Source of the DNA: Desulfobacteraceae bacterium | GTDB lineage: Bacteria > Desulfobacterota > DSM-4660 > Desulfatiglandales > Desulfatiglandaceae | NCBI GenBank assembly: GCA_030611815.1 | Contig: JAUWPC010000119.1 | Location: 1-9,633, forward strand | Direction: 5' to 3' | Length of the DNA stretch: 9,633 bases | Shown here: positions 1-6,186 of the stretch, in pieces | Numbering within the stretch: the first letter of the stretch is position 1 | How the letters are laid out: each line of letters starts with the position of its first letter | Notes under the pieces: generated by a model | The model's input: only the letters and a program-made list of their open reading frames with translations | Databases searched by the model: none | What the model was told of the DNA's origin: nothing | Position numbers and translations under genes: made by a program

Positions 1-237
1 TTCGGCCTTGCCGTAGAACCGGCAGGGGCCTTTTACATGTTAGCCAATGCCAAACATCTTGCTGAAAGCTCCTACGACCTCGCCTTTGAGATCCTTGAAG
101 AGGCAGGGGTCGGGATCTCTCCGGGGATCGATTTCGGCAAAGGGGCCGAAGGGTATCTCAGATTTTCCTATGCCAATTCCCTTGAGAACATAAAGGAGGG
201 GCTGGATAGGATCGAACAGTTCCTTGCCCTGCGGTAA
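1..237 (+). CDS. PLP-dependent class I/II aminotransferase, C-terminal end (5' part outside window)
   Basis: The reading frame is open from base 1 and ends in TAA at 235-237, so only about 78 C-terminal residues are seen. They match the end of fold-type I aminotransferases. A Pro-Ala-Gly-Ala-Phe-Tyr segment (compare the family's P.GAFY) is followed by a helix with Phe-Glu-Ile-Leu-Glu-Glu-Ala-Gly-Val and a Pro-Gly-x-x-Phe-Gly turn. Then come Gly-Tyr-Leu-Arg-Phe-Ser-Tyr-Ala, with the Arg that normally binds the substrate carboxylate, and a last helix ending in Gly-Leu-Asp-Arg-Ile. These enzymes move amino groups between amino acids and 2-oxo acids with pyridoxal phosphate in the cytoplasm. The substrate cannot be told from this fragment. 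engB starts one base after the stop, so the two are probably co-transcribed. Confidence 0.85.
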   Translation, partial: FGLAVEPAGAFYMLANAKHLAESSYDLAFEILEEAGVGISPGIDFGKGAEGYLRFSYANSLENIKEGLDRIEQFLALR

Positions 238-238
238 A

Positions 239-829
239 ATGGACGTCGAGTTTCTTATAAGCGCCTTCAAGGAGAGCCAGTATCCGGTATCAGACAAGCC
301 GGAGATCGCCTTTGCCGGCAAGTCCAATGTGGGCAAATCCTCCCTTATCAACACCCTTGTAAACAGAAAAAAATTAGCCAGAACAAGCTCCACACCGGGA
401 AGAACCCAGTCCATCAACTTCTTTCGTTTCGGCAAAACGCTCTATCTGGTTGACCTCCCAGGCTACGGATTTGCCCGGGTGCCAGCCAGGGTCAAGGAAT
501 CGTGGCGGGAGATGGTGGAGACCTATTTGATAAGACGGCCAACACTGAAGGCGGTCGTAGTGATTTTAGATATAAGGAGGGACCCGGCGTCAGGAGACAT
601 TGACCTGATTCACTGGCTTCGATCCTATAACATTCACCCCATCATCGTGCTTACCAAGGCGGACAAGCTCTCACGCCAGCAGGCTAAGAAACGGGCCGGG
701 CTGATTGCCGGCGAGCTTGCCGGGATTTCTCCTGATGCGCCGGTGGTTTTTTCAGCAAAAACCAGGCAGGGGAAGGATGAGATATGGGAAAGAATGAGAG
801 AGGCGGCTGGATTGAATATTGACGATTGA
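239..829 (+). CDS. engB: Ribosome biogenesis GTP-binding protein YihA/YsxC (EngB)
   Basis: This is an EngB-type GTPase of 196 residues, a normal length for a family that acts in assembly of the large ribosomal subunit. All G motifs are visible, numbered from the ATG at 239: G1 GKSNVGKSS at 27-35, G2 TPGRTQ at 52-57, G3 DLPG at 72-75, G4 TKAD at 139-142 and G5 SAK at 172-174. The Asn-Phe-Phe and Asp-Leu-Pro-Gly-Tyr-Gly-Phe-Ala segments are EngB hallmarks. I chose the ATG at 239, one base after the aminotransferase stop. A TTG at 224 in the same frame would add five residues (MPCGK) and overlap the upstream gene. Neither has a strong Shine-Dalgarno sequence, which suggests translational coupling. 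Oddly, the last codons (Leu-Asn-Ile-Asp-Asp-stop) lie inside an ATTGAATATT repeat that runs on into the spacer. Confidence 0.96.
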   Translation: MDVEFLISAFKESQYPVSDKPEIAFAGKSNVGKSSLINTLVNRKKLARTSSTPGRTQSINFFRFGKTLYLVDLPGYGFARVPARVKESWREMVETYLIRRPTLKAVVVILDIRRDPASGDIDLIHWLRSYNIHPIIVLTKADKLSRQQAKKRAGLIAGELAGISPDAPVVFSAKTRQGKDEIWERMREAAGLNIDD

Positions 830-841
830 ATATTGAATATT
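811..841. repeat. ATTGAATATT repeat tract overlapping the engB stop codon
   Basis: ATTGAATATT occurs at 811-820, 825-834 and 832-841, with a 14-nt step between the first two. The first copies lie inside the engB coding sequence, and an ATTGA of the tract supplies its TGA stop. The tract faces a reverse-oriented relative at 968-992, so the two bound the spacer like degenerate inverted ends. Confidence 0.75.
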
Positions 842-985
842 TAAGGAATTTTTTCTATTACACTTTACAGCCAGTCAAAGCCAATTTACACTTTGCTCAG
901 GCTCTATTTCTGTTTGGGCAGTGAAAACTAAAATTGAAATCAGATCTGATTAAAGGAAGTTGCAACAATCTTCAATTTTCGATCT
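830..985. other. Convergent intergenic region between engB and the 703-residue protein gene
   Basis: This 156-bp AT-rich spacer separates two convergent genes. It contains a perfect 14-bp palindrome, AATCAGATCTGATT, at 938-951. It is flanked by ATTGA-type repeats in inverted orientation (811-841 and 968-992). I see no open frame worth calling and no clear rho-independent terminator. The T-run at 848-853 (after GGAA) is not preceded by a GC-rich stem. Confidence 0.6.
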
Positions 986-992
986 TCAATTT
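968..992. repeat. 14-nt-period repeat at the stop codon of the 703-residue protein gene
   Basis: ATCTTCAATTTTCG at 968-981 is followed by ATCTTCAATTT at 982-992. On the - strand this reads as ATTGAAGAT plus CGAAA units, the same style as the ATTGA tracts at 811 and 3329. The TGA stop of the - strand gene (986-988) falls inside it. Confidence 0.7.
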
Positions 993-3097
993 CCCGGTTT
1001 ATCCGGATTCGTCCCCACTGGAATGAGACAGTCATCCACAATCTCCATTGCCCTTTGCTTTAACTCCAAGGAAAAATCATCGCCCTTGGCCAGGCCCTCT
1101 TCGATGCGGTCGAGCACGTCATAGAAAATGTCCCACCCCTCCTTTTCTTCCCTGTATCTTGCGCTCAGAGGGTTAGGTGTGTTGCCCAGATCTCTGATGA
1201 GGCCTTCAAGCCGACCCACAGACAGGGTCAACAGTTTCAGCCCTTCCTCTTTTTTGACCGGATCATCCGGGGCAAAAAACCCTGCAAGGTTAAGGGCCAG
1301 GCGCAGATAGACCACGGTGAAAGGGATCTTCGAGACAAAACAGCCGGTGAACGGGTCAATGATACGTTTCGTCTGTTTTACAGACCATGGCAGGGCACGG
1401 GCGTAATAAGAGAAATAGAGGGTCCGTACCAGATCACCCACATACTGCCCGAGCTTTGCACCCTTGATCGCCTGACCTGCGAACGCCTCTTTGTCATGAC
1501 GCATTATCAGACCGGGCTTATGGAGATAGCGAAGGTTTTTGTCGGGATTTTTTAACAGGCAGCAAAGGAGATACGCCTGATCCTCGGCCCTGCCGATAAA
1601 CGTAGGGGTAAAGGGGCGATGGTTGCGGATGCTGTCGATTAGGGCGGCACTCGTCCCACCGGTCACATGGATCCGCTGGATACAGGTCTCAACACCGTCC
1701 AGGATATCATTATCATAGCGGGTCATCATCTCCGCCCGGGTCGAGAGCGCCATGGGTAGAGGGCTATAAAAAATAACAGCCTCCCCTTCAGGCACCGACT
1801 CCGGGATCGGTACGTCAGGTGTAAACAGACCATGACCGATATCCCGCTCATTGACCAGGGCCCCGGCCATCATCCCCAACTCTACGGCCCTCCCCTCCGT
1901 CTCTATCCCTTCTGCCCCCCACAGCGGTGTGACAAAATGTTCCAATGCAGACTGTCCGGTCTCAGCAACCAGGGCCTCCTCATCAAAGACCTGGTCCAGA
2001 TCAAGCTTGAAAGACCCCTTTACCACGGGATCGACCAATACCTGCCAGAAGGCAGAGATGGCCTTCAGGAAACTGTAGTGTCTGCCATATTCACCATCAA
2101 CGCCAAATACTCTTCTAATGGGATCGCCGCCAAAAATACCTAAATATTTTTCTGCTCCCGGCAATATAATATCGTCAAGGATTCGCTTAGTATCTACCTC
2201 GGAGAAAAGATGTATGTTAAGATGGGGAAATGGATCTGTCCCAGCATACACCTCTCCCAGGTAGTCCTTGACAACCCTGTGAAGCCCGTCGTGGGTAACC
2301 GATACGGACAAGAGACAGGTCCCTTTGTCATCAGGCCTAACAACCCCACGCGCCTTCTCAAAGGCCATTGCGTTATTCAGGCCTCTGAGTCCATATATTG
2401 CTTCATTTTGTTCGTTCTTTACCCCGATCTGGATCGGGTGGTCAAACCAGTATTTCTGCTTTTCTTTAGCAATCTGTTTCAACTCCCGGAGCATATCGGC
2501 TCTATATGGCAGGGAATCGATATCCTCTCCGTCATCCGGGACCGTAATCAGGAGATTGGACATAAAAAGGATTTGACATGCTGGGTTATTAACCGGCTTC
2601 TGATTCAACCTTGTGATACGGACGCGTCTTTTTTTACGAAGTTCACCTATCCGCTCTTTATGGTCTCCGATACACCAGGCCCCTTCAGGAAAAAATAGCT
2701 TCCAGACCTTCTCCCGGGCATCATCCCCCCAGGATGTGCCGGGGCGAATACTCCATGAAGCCGCTTCATCAAATGCCTGATTATATACCTTATCTGTTAG
2801 GCATGCCTCTGAAATCTCCTTGGTAATCCGCCTGACCCCCTCAGCGTAGAAATGCGCGATCTCCGCCCACCTCTTATCTCCCTTCAAGGTCTCTAAGTAT
2901 TCACCCGCCTGTTCATACAGGGAATGTGCAGACCCTGAAAGCACGATCAAAAAAGCGGCATTGAGATTCCGCGCAACCTCCTCGTCTCCCTTTTCCTCCG
3001 GACGAAACTGATCAGCAGCAGCAAAACCCGAGAGTGGTCTGTTCCCGTTTACCGAGTCGACAATACGCAGTATAATGGTCTCAAGAGGCTTTTTCAT
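986..3097 (-). CDS. Large uncharacterised protein with GT-A glycosyltransferase-like motifs
   Basis: I do not recognise a named family. From the ATG at 3097 it has 703 residues, looks cytoplasmic, and shows no signal peptide or clear membrane span. The first ~250 residues are helical and charged. From about 260 it resembles a GT-A fold: a hydrophobic strand (CLLSVSVTH, 261-269), HYSFLKAI at 340-347, a DLDQ at 366-369 that could serve as the metal-binding DxD, TPLWGAEG at 390-397 and VELGMMAGALVN at 405-416. Next come GGTSAA at about 480, FIGRAEDQAYLL at 500-511 with a possible catalytic ED, and RHDK at 533-536. That order (DxD, Gly-rich loop, ED, His) is what GT2-type enzymes show. A frame extension to 3190 would overlap the upstream lipoprotein gene. 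The ATG at 3097 lies 16 bp after that gene's stop and has GGGAG about 12 nt upstream. The acceptor and sugar donor cannot be inferred. Confidence 0.55.
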   Translation of the reverse strand: MKKPLETIILRIVDSVNGNRPLSGFAAADQFRPEEKGDEEVARNLNAAFLIVLSGSAHSLYEQAGEYLETLKGDKRWAEIAHFYAEGVRRITKEISEACLTDKVYNQAFDEAASWSIRPGTSWGDDAREKVWKLFFPEGAWCIGDHKERIGELRKKRRVRITRLNQKPVNNPACQILFMSNLLITVPDDGEDIDSLPYRADMLRELKQIAKEKQKYWFDHPIQIGVKNEQNEAIYGLRGLNNAMAFEKARGVVRPDDKGTCLLSVSVTHDGLHRVVKDYLGEVYAGTDPFPHLNIHLFSEVDTKRILDDIILPGAEKYLGIFGGDPIRRVFGVDGEYGRHYSFLKAISAFWQVLVDPVVKGSFKLDLDQVFDEEALVAETGQSALEHFVTPLWGAEGIETEGRAVELGMMAGALVNERDIGHGLFTPDVPIPESVPEGEAVIFYSPLPMALSTRAEMMTRYDNDILDGVETCIQRIHVTGGTSAALIDSIRNHRPFTPTFIGRAEDQAYLLCCLLKNPDKNLRYLHKPGLIMRHDKEAFAGQAIKGAKLGQYVGDLVRTLYFSYYARALPWSVKQTKRIIDPFTGCFVSKIPFTVVYLRLALNLAGFFAPDDPVKKEEGLKLLTLSVGRLEGLIRDLGNTPNPLSARYREEKEGWDIFYDVLDRIEEGLAKGDDFSLELKQRAMEIVDDCLIPVGTNPDKPGN

Positions 3098-3113
3098 CTC
3101 TTTACTTTTCTCC

Positions 3114-3305
3114 CTAAGACCAGGGGTCTTGTCCGCCATCACTGTCAGGACGACCCATATCATTCTCCCAGCTTGGAGGCCTATTTTCATAGGGCTGGTA
3201 CTTCCACCCTTTCAATGGAGATTTTGAACACGATGCGGTGAAAATACATGCCAGCACAAACATAAGCAAAATAGCTATTCTAATAATCATCTTTATCCTC
3301 TTCAT
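3114..3305 (-). CDS. Small predicted lipoprotein
   Basis: This 63-residue protein has a short basic N-terminus (MKRIKM), a hydrophobic stretch at about 7-22 and a lipobox-like T-A-S-C with Cys26. Thr at -3 is less common than Leu or Val. The mature part is about 38 residues, rich in Pro, Gly, Asp and Trp and probably unstructured, so the likely location is the periplasmic face of a membrane. AGGAGG sits five bases before the ATG at 3305 and only two bases before an adjacent ATG at 3308, so 3305 is preferred. The 703-residue protein gene starts 16 bp downstream, so the pair is likely one transcription unit. No function is recognised. Confidence 0.7.
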   Translation of the reverse strand: MKRIKMIIRIAILLMFVLACIFTASCSKSPLKGWKYQPYENRPPSWENDMGRPDSDGGQDPWS

Positions 3306-3328
3306 CATTACCTCCTAAGAAATTTACG

Positions 3329-3369
3329 ATTGAAAATTGACTATTGAAAATTGACTATTGAAAATTGAT
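3329..3369. repeat. Three tandem copies of the 14-mer ATTGAAAATTGACT
   Basis: Copies lie at 3329-3342, 3343-3356 and 3357-3369, the last ending ATTGAT. The tract is about 20 bp upstream of the lipoprotein gene's start. Together with the oppositely oriented CAATCAA tract at 3417-3443 it brackets a 47-bp core. Confidence 0.85.
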
Positions 3370-3416
3370 GGTCTCGTAAAAGGATAAATACCTAATCCAA
3401 AAAAACCGGAATTGTT

Positions 3417-3443
3417 CAATCGACAATCAACAATCAACAATCC
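3417..3443. repeat. Tandem 7-mer CAATCAA repeat just after the kinase stop
   Basis: CAATCGA, CAATCAA, CAATCAA and CAATCC follow one another without gaps. On the - strand this is TTGATTG repeated, beginning two bases after the kinase stop codon. It is the inverted counterpart of the 3329-3369 tract. Confidence 0.85.
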
Positions 3444-3445
3444 AA

Positions 3446-5005
3446 CTAAGCCGGATAACCGGTAATTTCTCTAATACGACCATAAAGGGGTTTAAGGTGC
3501 TTGTACATCTTCTTGTATACCTGACGGTAAAGGGAATCGTACAGTTTATGGGCCTTCATATCCGGTTCAAAGACCTCTCCAATGTGGGTCATTGCCTTTA
3601 TCGCGGACTGGAAATCGTTGTGAAGACCGAGTCCCACGGCCGCATCTATGGCCGCGCCCAAACCCGATGTCTCATATATAGAGGGCTTAGCCGTAGGAAT
3701 ACCGAAAATATCTGCTGTGACCTGCATGGCAACCCTGCTCTGTGAACCTCCTCCAGATACCCGCAGGCTCTTTATCGGGACCTTAGTTCGTTTTTCTATC
3801 CGCTCAGCCCCTTCCCTGAGCGCATATGCCAGGCCTTCTAAGATTGAACGGTAAAGATGCGCCCTGGTATGGACATCGCCAAAGCCTATAATAGCGCCCT
3901 TTGCCTCCGGTCCCGGCATCTTTATGCCAGGAGTCCAATATGGCTGGAGCATCAGGCCCATGGAGCCAGGGGGGATATCTTCCACTAACCTGTCAAACAG
4001 GGTCTCGGCCTCTATGCCGTCCATTTCCGCCTTCTGCTGTTCCGGATATCCGAACTCTTCCTTGAACCATTTTACCATCCAGAACCCACGAAAGATCTGC
4101 ACCTCGATAGAATAGTGTCCCCTGACAGCAGAAGGGTACGGGGGGATGACCCGGATTGCCTCAATATATTTCTTATGAGTAACGTTAATAGTGGCAGTCG
4201 TTCCGTAACTGAGGCAACCGATGGACGGGTCCAGGCTGCCAGATCCGATCACCTCGCACGCCTTGTCCGCAGCAGCAGCTATCAGCGGAAGTCCGACCGG
4301 AATTCCGGTCTCTTCGGCAGCATCTCCTGTAATTTGGCCGAGGACCTTGCCCGGAGGGATTAGCTTTGGCAATAAGTCAGGGTCCATCGGGACTGCTTTC
4401 CATTTCCAGTCCCAATCTGATGACCACCTGAGATGTTTGTAGTCAAAAGGAATATAACCCACCTGGCACCCGATGGAATCAACGAACTTCCCGGTCAGAC
4501 GATATGTCAAATATCCCGAAAGGAGCAGAAACTTATGAGTTTCTTTCCAGATCTCCGGCTGTTTTGTGCGTATCCAATTTGCTTCGGCCTCAGCCTGAAG
4601 ATAGGCAACAGTGCCGCTCACGCCTGAGAGCTTGAAAAGAATCCCCCATATCCCACCGACAGGAGGCAATCCATAGGTCTTTCGCTGGTCTAACCAGATG
4701 ATAGCAGGACGAAGCGGTTTTCCATCCCTGTCAACGTTTACGACGGTTCCTCTCTGGGTGGTTACGGCCACCCCGGCAATTCTTTCCTTGTCAACTCCTC
4801 CCTGTTGCCACAGACCATTACAGGCATCACAAAGGGCTTGCCAGAAAAGAAGAGGATCCTGCTCGGCCCAACCCGGGTTTTCTGAAAAATAGGGTTTGAA
4901 CGGCACCCTTTCCTTAAAGAGCAGCCTCCCTTCCAGATCGAAAATCAGAGCCTTGAGGCTCTGGGTCCCGTTATCAATGGCCAATATCAGATCTTTATCT
5001 TCCAT
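3446..5005 (-). CDS. FGGY-family carbohydrate kinase (substrate uncertain)
   Basis: This 519-residue protein covers both actin-like FGGY domains. An N-terminal phosphate-binding DNGTQS is at 11-16, TTQRGT at 82-87, IIWLDQR at 102-108, and AAADKAC around Asp247, the position of the catalytic base. In the C-terminal domain, an Arg-Val-Ser-Gly-Gly-Gly-Ser-Gln-Ser segment near 415 and GLGAAIDAA near 448 match the adenine-binding part. FGGY kinases transfer phosphate from ATP to sugars or polyols. Glycerol kinases bind glycerol with an Arg-Glu pair in the TxQRET stretch. Here the Arg is present (85) but Glu is replaced by Gly86, so glycerol is not assured. The frame extends to 5110, but the ATG at 5005 has AGGAG six bases upstream and begins the family domain, while the extension is repeat-derived (Cys-Leu-Lys copies). 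The gene follows the G3P dehydrogenase remnant. Confidence 0.9.
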   Translation of the reverse strand: MEDKDLILAIDNGTQSLKALIFDLEGRLLFKERVPFKPYFSENPGWAEQDPLLFWQALCDACNGLWQQGGVDKERIAGVAVTTQRGTVVNVDRDGKPLRPAIIWLDQRKTYGLPPVGGIWGILFKLSGVSGTVAYLQAEAEANWIRTKQPEIWKETHKFLLLSGYLTYRLTGKFVDSIGCQVGYIPFDYKHLRWSSDWDWKWKAVPMDPDLLPKLIPPGKVLGQITGDAAEETGIPVGLPLIAAAADKACEVIGSGSLDPSIGCLSYGTTATINVTHKKYIEAIRVIPPYPSAVRGHYSIEVQIFRGFWMVKWFKEEFGYPEQQKAEMDGIEAETLFDRLVEDIPPGSMGLMLQPYWTPGIKMPGPEAKGAIIGFGDVHTRAHLYRSILEGLAYALREGAERIEKRTKVPIKSLRVSGGGSQSRVAMQVTADIFGIPTAKPSIYETSGLGAAIDAAVGLGLHNDFQSAIKAMTHIGEVFEPDMKAHKLYDSLYRQVYKKMYKHLKPLYGRIREITGYPA

Positions 5006-5084
5006 ATTCACTCCTGAGAAACCTTGTCTTCTTGGCCAGGTCAGAGAAAATTGATCCGGCCAACAGCTGAACCGTATTTTCCTT

Positions 5085-5125
5085 AACTTTAGGCATTTTA
5101 GGCACTTCAAACTTTAGGCACTTTA
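5085..5125. repeat. TTTAGGCA repeat cluster upstream of the kinase gene
   Basis: TTTAGGCA occurs at 5088-5095, 5097-5104 and 5113-5120, within 33 bp. On the - strand this is TGCCTAAA. It lies in the 163-bp spacer between the G3P dehydrogenase remnant and the kinase. It also explains the Cys-Leu-Lys-Cys-Leu-Lys string in the spurious upstream extension of the kinase frame. Confidence 0.75.
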
Positions 5126-5139
5126 TAGCCAATGCCATC

Positions 5140-5160
5140 TGATTGAATACCGCTCAATCA
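5140..5160 (-). other. Small stem-loop after the G3P dehydrogenase remnant
   Basis: TGATTGA at 5140-5146 and TCAATCA at 5154-5160 form a perfect 7-bp stem with a 7-nt loop, 9 bp past the stop codon on the - strand. There is no U-run after it and the stem is AT-rich, so it is a weak transcription-end candidate at best. Confidence 0.35.
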
Positions 5161-5168
5161 GGGTTACA

Positions 5169-5912
5169 CTAATCTTCCGGAAGGGCATATTTGGCTTTCC
5201 ACAACTCCCGATACGAATCTCTTTCCTTTTTCCAGCGCGCGTCATCCCACGACATGACCGGTGCACACAGCCCCTTGATTCGATCCAGATGCCGGGCGCC
5301 GCCTGACGGAGTAAGCAGCCCGATCCGAACACATCTCAACATGAGATCGGAAAGGTGGCGTACCTGTTCATGACGCGCCACAAAGGGTAGTTCGGCCCAC
5401 AGAGTCTTTGTCCCCGGAATCGTATTGAGATCCTCCGGGGCGGCCCTGCTTACCAGCTCCTCTGCACCCTTCCCATATCTGCCGCAAAGCCGCCTCCAGC
5501 CAAGGGGCGAAAGATCATGATTTCTATCGGCTCTGTAAGGAGCAGGGGAAAAAAGCAAACTCTTTCGCGGTTTGGATTGAGCTGAGGGGAGAAAGGGTTG
5601 AGCCGCTTTCAGGGCATTCAGCGCCACCCTCCGAAACGTGGTGAATTTCCCCCCGGTTGTCGTCACAAGCCCGTTATCGACCCAGATGACATGTTCCCGG
5701 GATTCCTCGGAAGGGGCCTTCTTGCCCTTAGTTAGTACGGGGCTGAACCCTGCAAATGAAGCGAGACAGTCTCTCAGGGAGATATTTAGGTGCGGAAAGG
5801 CGTCTTGCAGACCCTCAATCAGGTATGAGGCCTCCGATAAAACTCCTGCCCCGGTGATTCCTCCACCGATGATTATAAGATCCCACTTTTCAGGCAGGTC
5901 CTCGAGTGTCAT
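5169..5912 (-). pseudogene. Glycerol-3-phosphate dehydrogenase (GlpA/GlpD type) with large in-frame internal deletion
   Basis: The frame encodes 247 residues, whereas GlpD-type enzymes usually have about 500-560. Residues 11-24 are the N-terminal FAD Rossmann motif (DLIIIGGGITGAGV). The next residues, from about 26 (SEASYLIEGLQDAFP), already match the region near residue 290-310 of the family. About 260 residues are therefore missing in frame, including the rest of the FAD site and the substrate pocket. The distal part is intact: TTTGGKFTT at 84-92, ARHEQVRHLSD at 179-189 and the helical C-terminal domain. The full enzyme oxidises glycerol 3-phosphate to DHAP at the membrane and feeds quinones. 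This version should not bind FAD normally. No frameshift or stop is seen, so it is either a recent pseudogene, an unusual short protein or an assembly collapse. The ATG at 5912 has only a weak GGA upstream. Neighbours are the FGGY kinase and the alkyl-DHAP-synthase-like gene. Confidence 0.8.
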
Positions 5913-5975
5913 GGGCCGTTTCCGTTAACAGGTTTGATAACAACACAAGACGCAGAACGTCTCAAAAGCGTTCCC

Positions 5976-6006
5976 ATAATCATAATCTTAATCATAATCT
6001 TAATCA
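5976..6006. repeat. CATAATCTTAAT 12-mer tandem repeat
   Basis: Two perfect 12-nt copies lie at 5981-5992 and 5993-6004, with a partial copy before them. The 19 bases at 5981-5999 recur exactly at 9170-9188, inside another spacer, which marks this as a dispersed repeat family. Confidence 0.85.
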
Positions 6007-6072
6007 CGTCCATACTATGCCTGAGAGGATTTCCTTGCCGAGCGTTATGTCATTTTCCACCAATATGGCTTT

Positions 6073-6132
6073 TCTCCTTGTTCCCAAGCTCCAGCTTGGG
6101 AACGAGGGGACTGGAGCTTGGGAACGAGGGGA
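6073..6132. repeat. REP-like inverted repeat GTTCCCAAGCT...AGCTTGGGAAC with duplicated arm
   Basis: GTTCCCAAGCT at 6080-6090 and AGCTTGGGAAC at 6093-6103 are perfect inverted arms two bases apart. Allowing G-U pairs, the stem extends to 6073-6110 (about 18 bp). The 18 bases of the right arm (6093-6110) recur exactly at 6115-6132. A palindromic, duplicated, intergenic unit fits a REP/BIME-type element. I recall similar palindromes being widespread in bacteria, but I cannot verify that here. Confidence 0.8.
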
Positions 6133-6134
6133 TG

Positions 6135-6179
6135 TTCTGCGGTTCGATATTCTGCGGTTCGATATTCTGCGGTTCAATA
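6135..6179. repeat. Three tandem copies of the 15-mer TTCTGCGGTTCGATA
   Basis: Copies lie at 6135-6149, 6150-6164 and 6165-6179. The first two are identical and the third has CAATA in place of CGATA. The array ends 7 bp from the stop codon of the FAD enzyme gene. The period is a multiple of three, so repetitive open frames appear on the + strand, but they look spurious. Confidence 0.9.
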
Positions 6180-6186
6180 TTCTCCT

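Larger units (their letters stand above)
5913..6186. other. Repeat-filled intergenic region between the FAD enzyme and the G3P dehydrogenase remnant
   Basis: This 274-bp spacer holds three separate repeat types in a row: CATAATCTTAAT copies (5976-6006), a GTTCCCAAGCT hairpin with a duplicated right arm (6073-6132), and a 15-nt tandem repeat (6135-6179). Plus-strand open frames crossing it read through these repeats and resemble no protein. It contains no trace of the sequence missing from the dehydrogenase. Confidence 0.7.

Noticed and set aside
40..435. Long - strand open frame opposite the aminotransferase end and engB
   Set aside because: It is a shadow of two well-supported + strand genes, and its translation shows no recognisable motif.
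842..870. Rho-independent terminator after engB
   Set aside because: There is a T-run but no GC-rich stem before it.
1832..2698. + strand open frames of 75-162 residues
   Set aside because: They are antisense to the 703-residue protein gene, which has consistent motif-like conservation. The translations look random.
3098..3190. N-terminal extension of the 703-residue protein to 734 residues
   Set aside because: It would overlap the lipoprotein gene by 77 bp, has no good ribosome-binding site, and the downstream ATG at 3097 follows the lipoprotein stop by 16 bp.
3329..3443. CRISPR-like array
   Set aside because: Units are 7-14 nt and contiguous, with no unique spacers between them. This is a tandem repeat, not a CRISPR.
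5006..5110. 35-residue N-terminal extension of the FGGY kinase
   Set aside because: The extension is translated from the TTTAGGCA repeat. The ATG at 5005 has an AGGAG site and begins the conserved domain.
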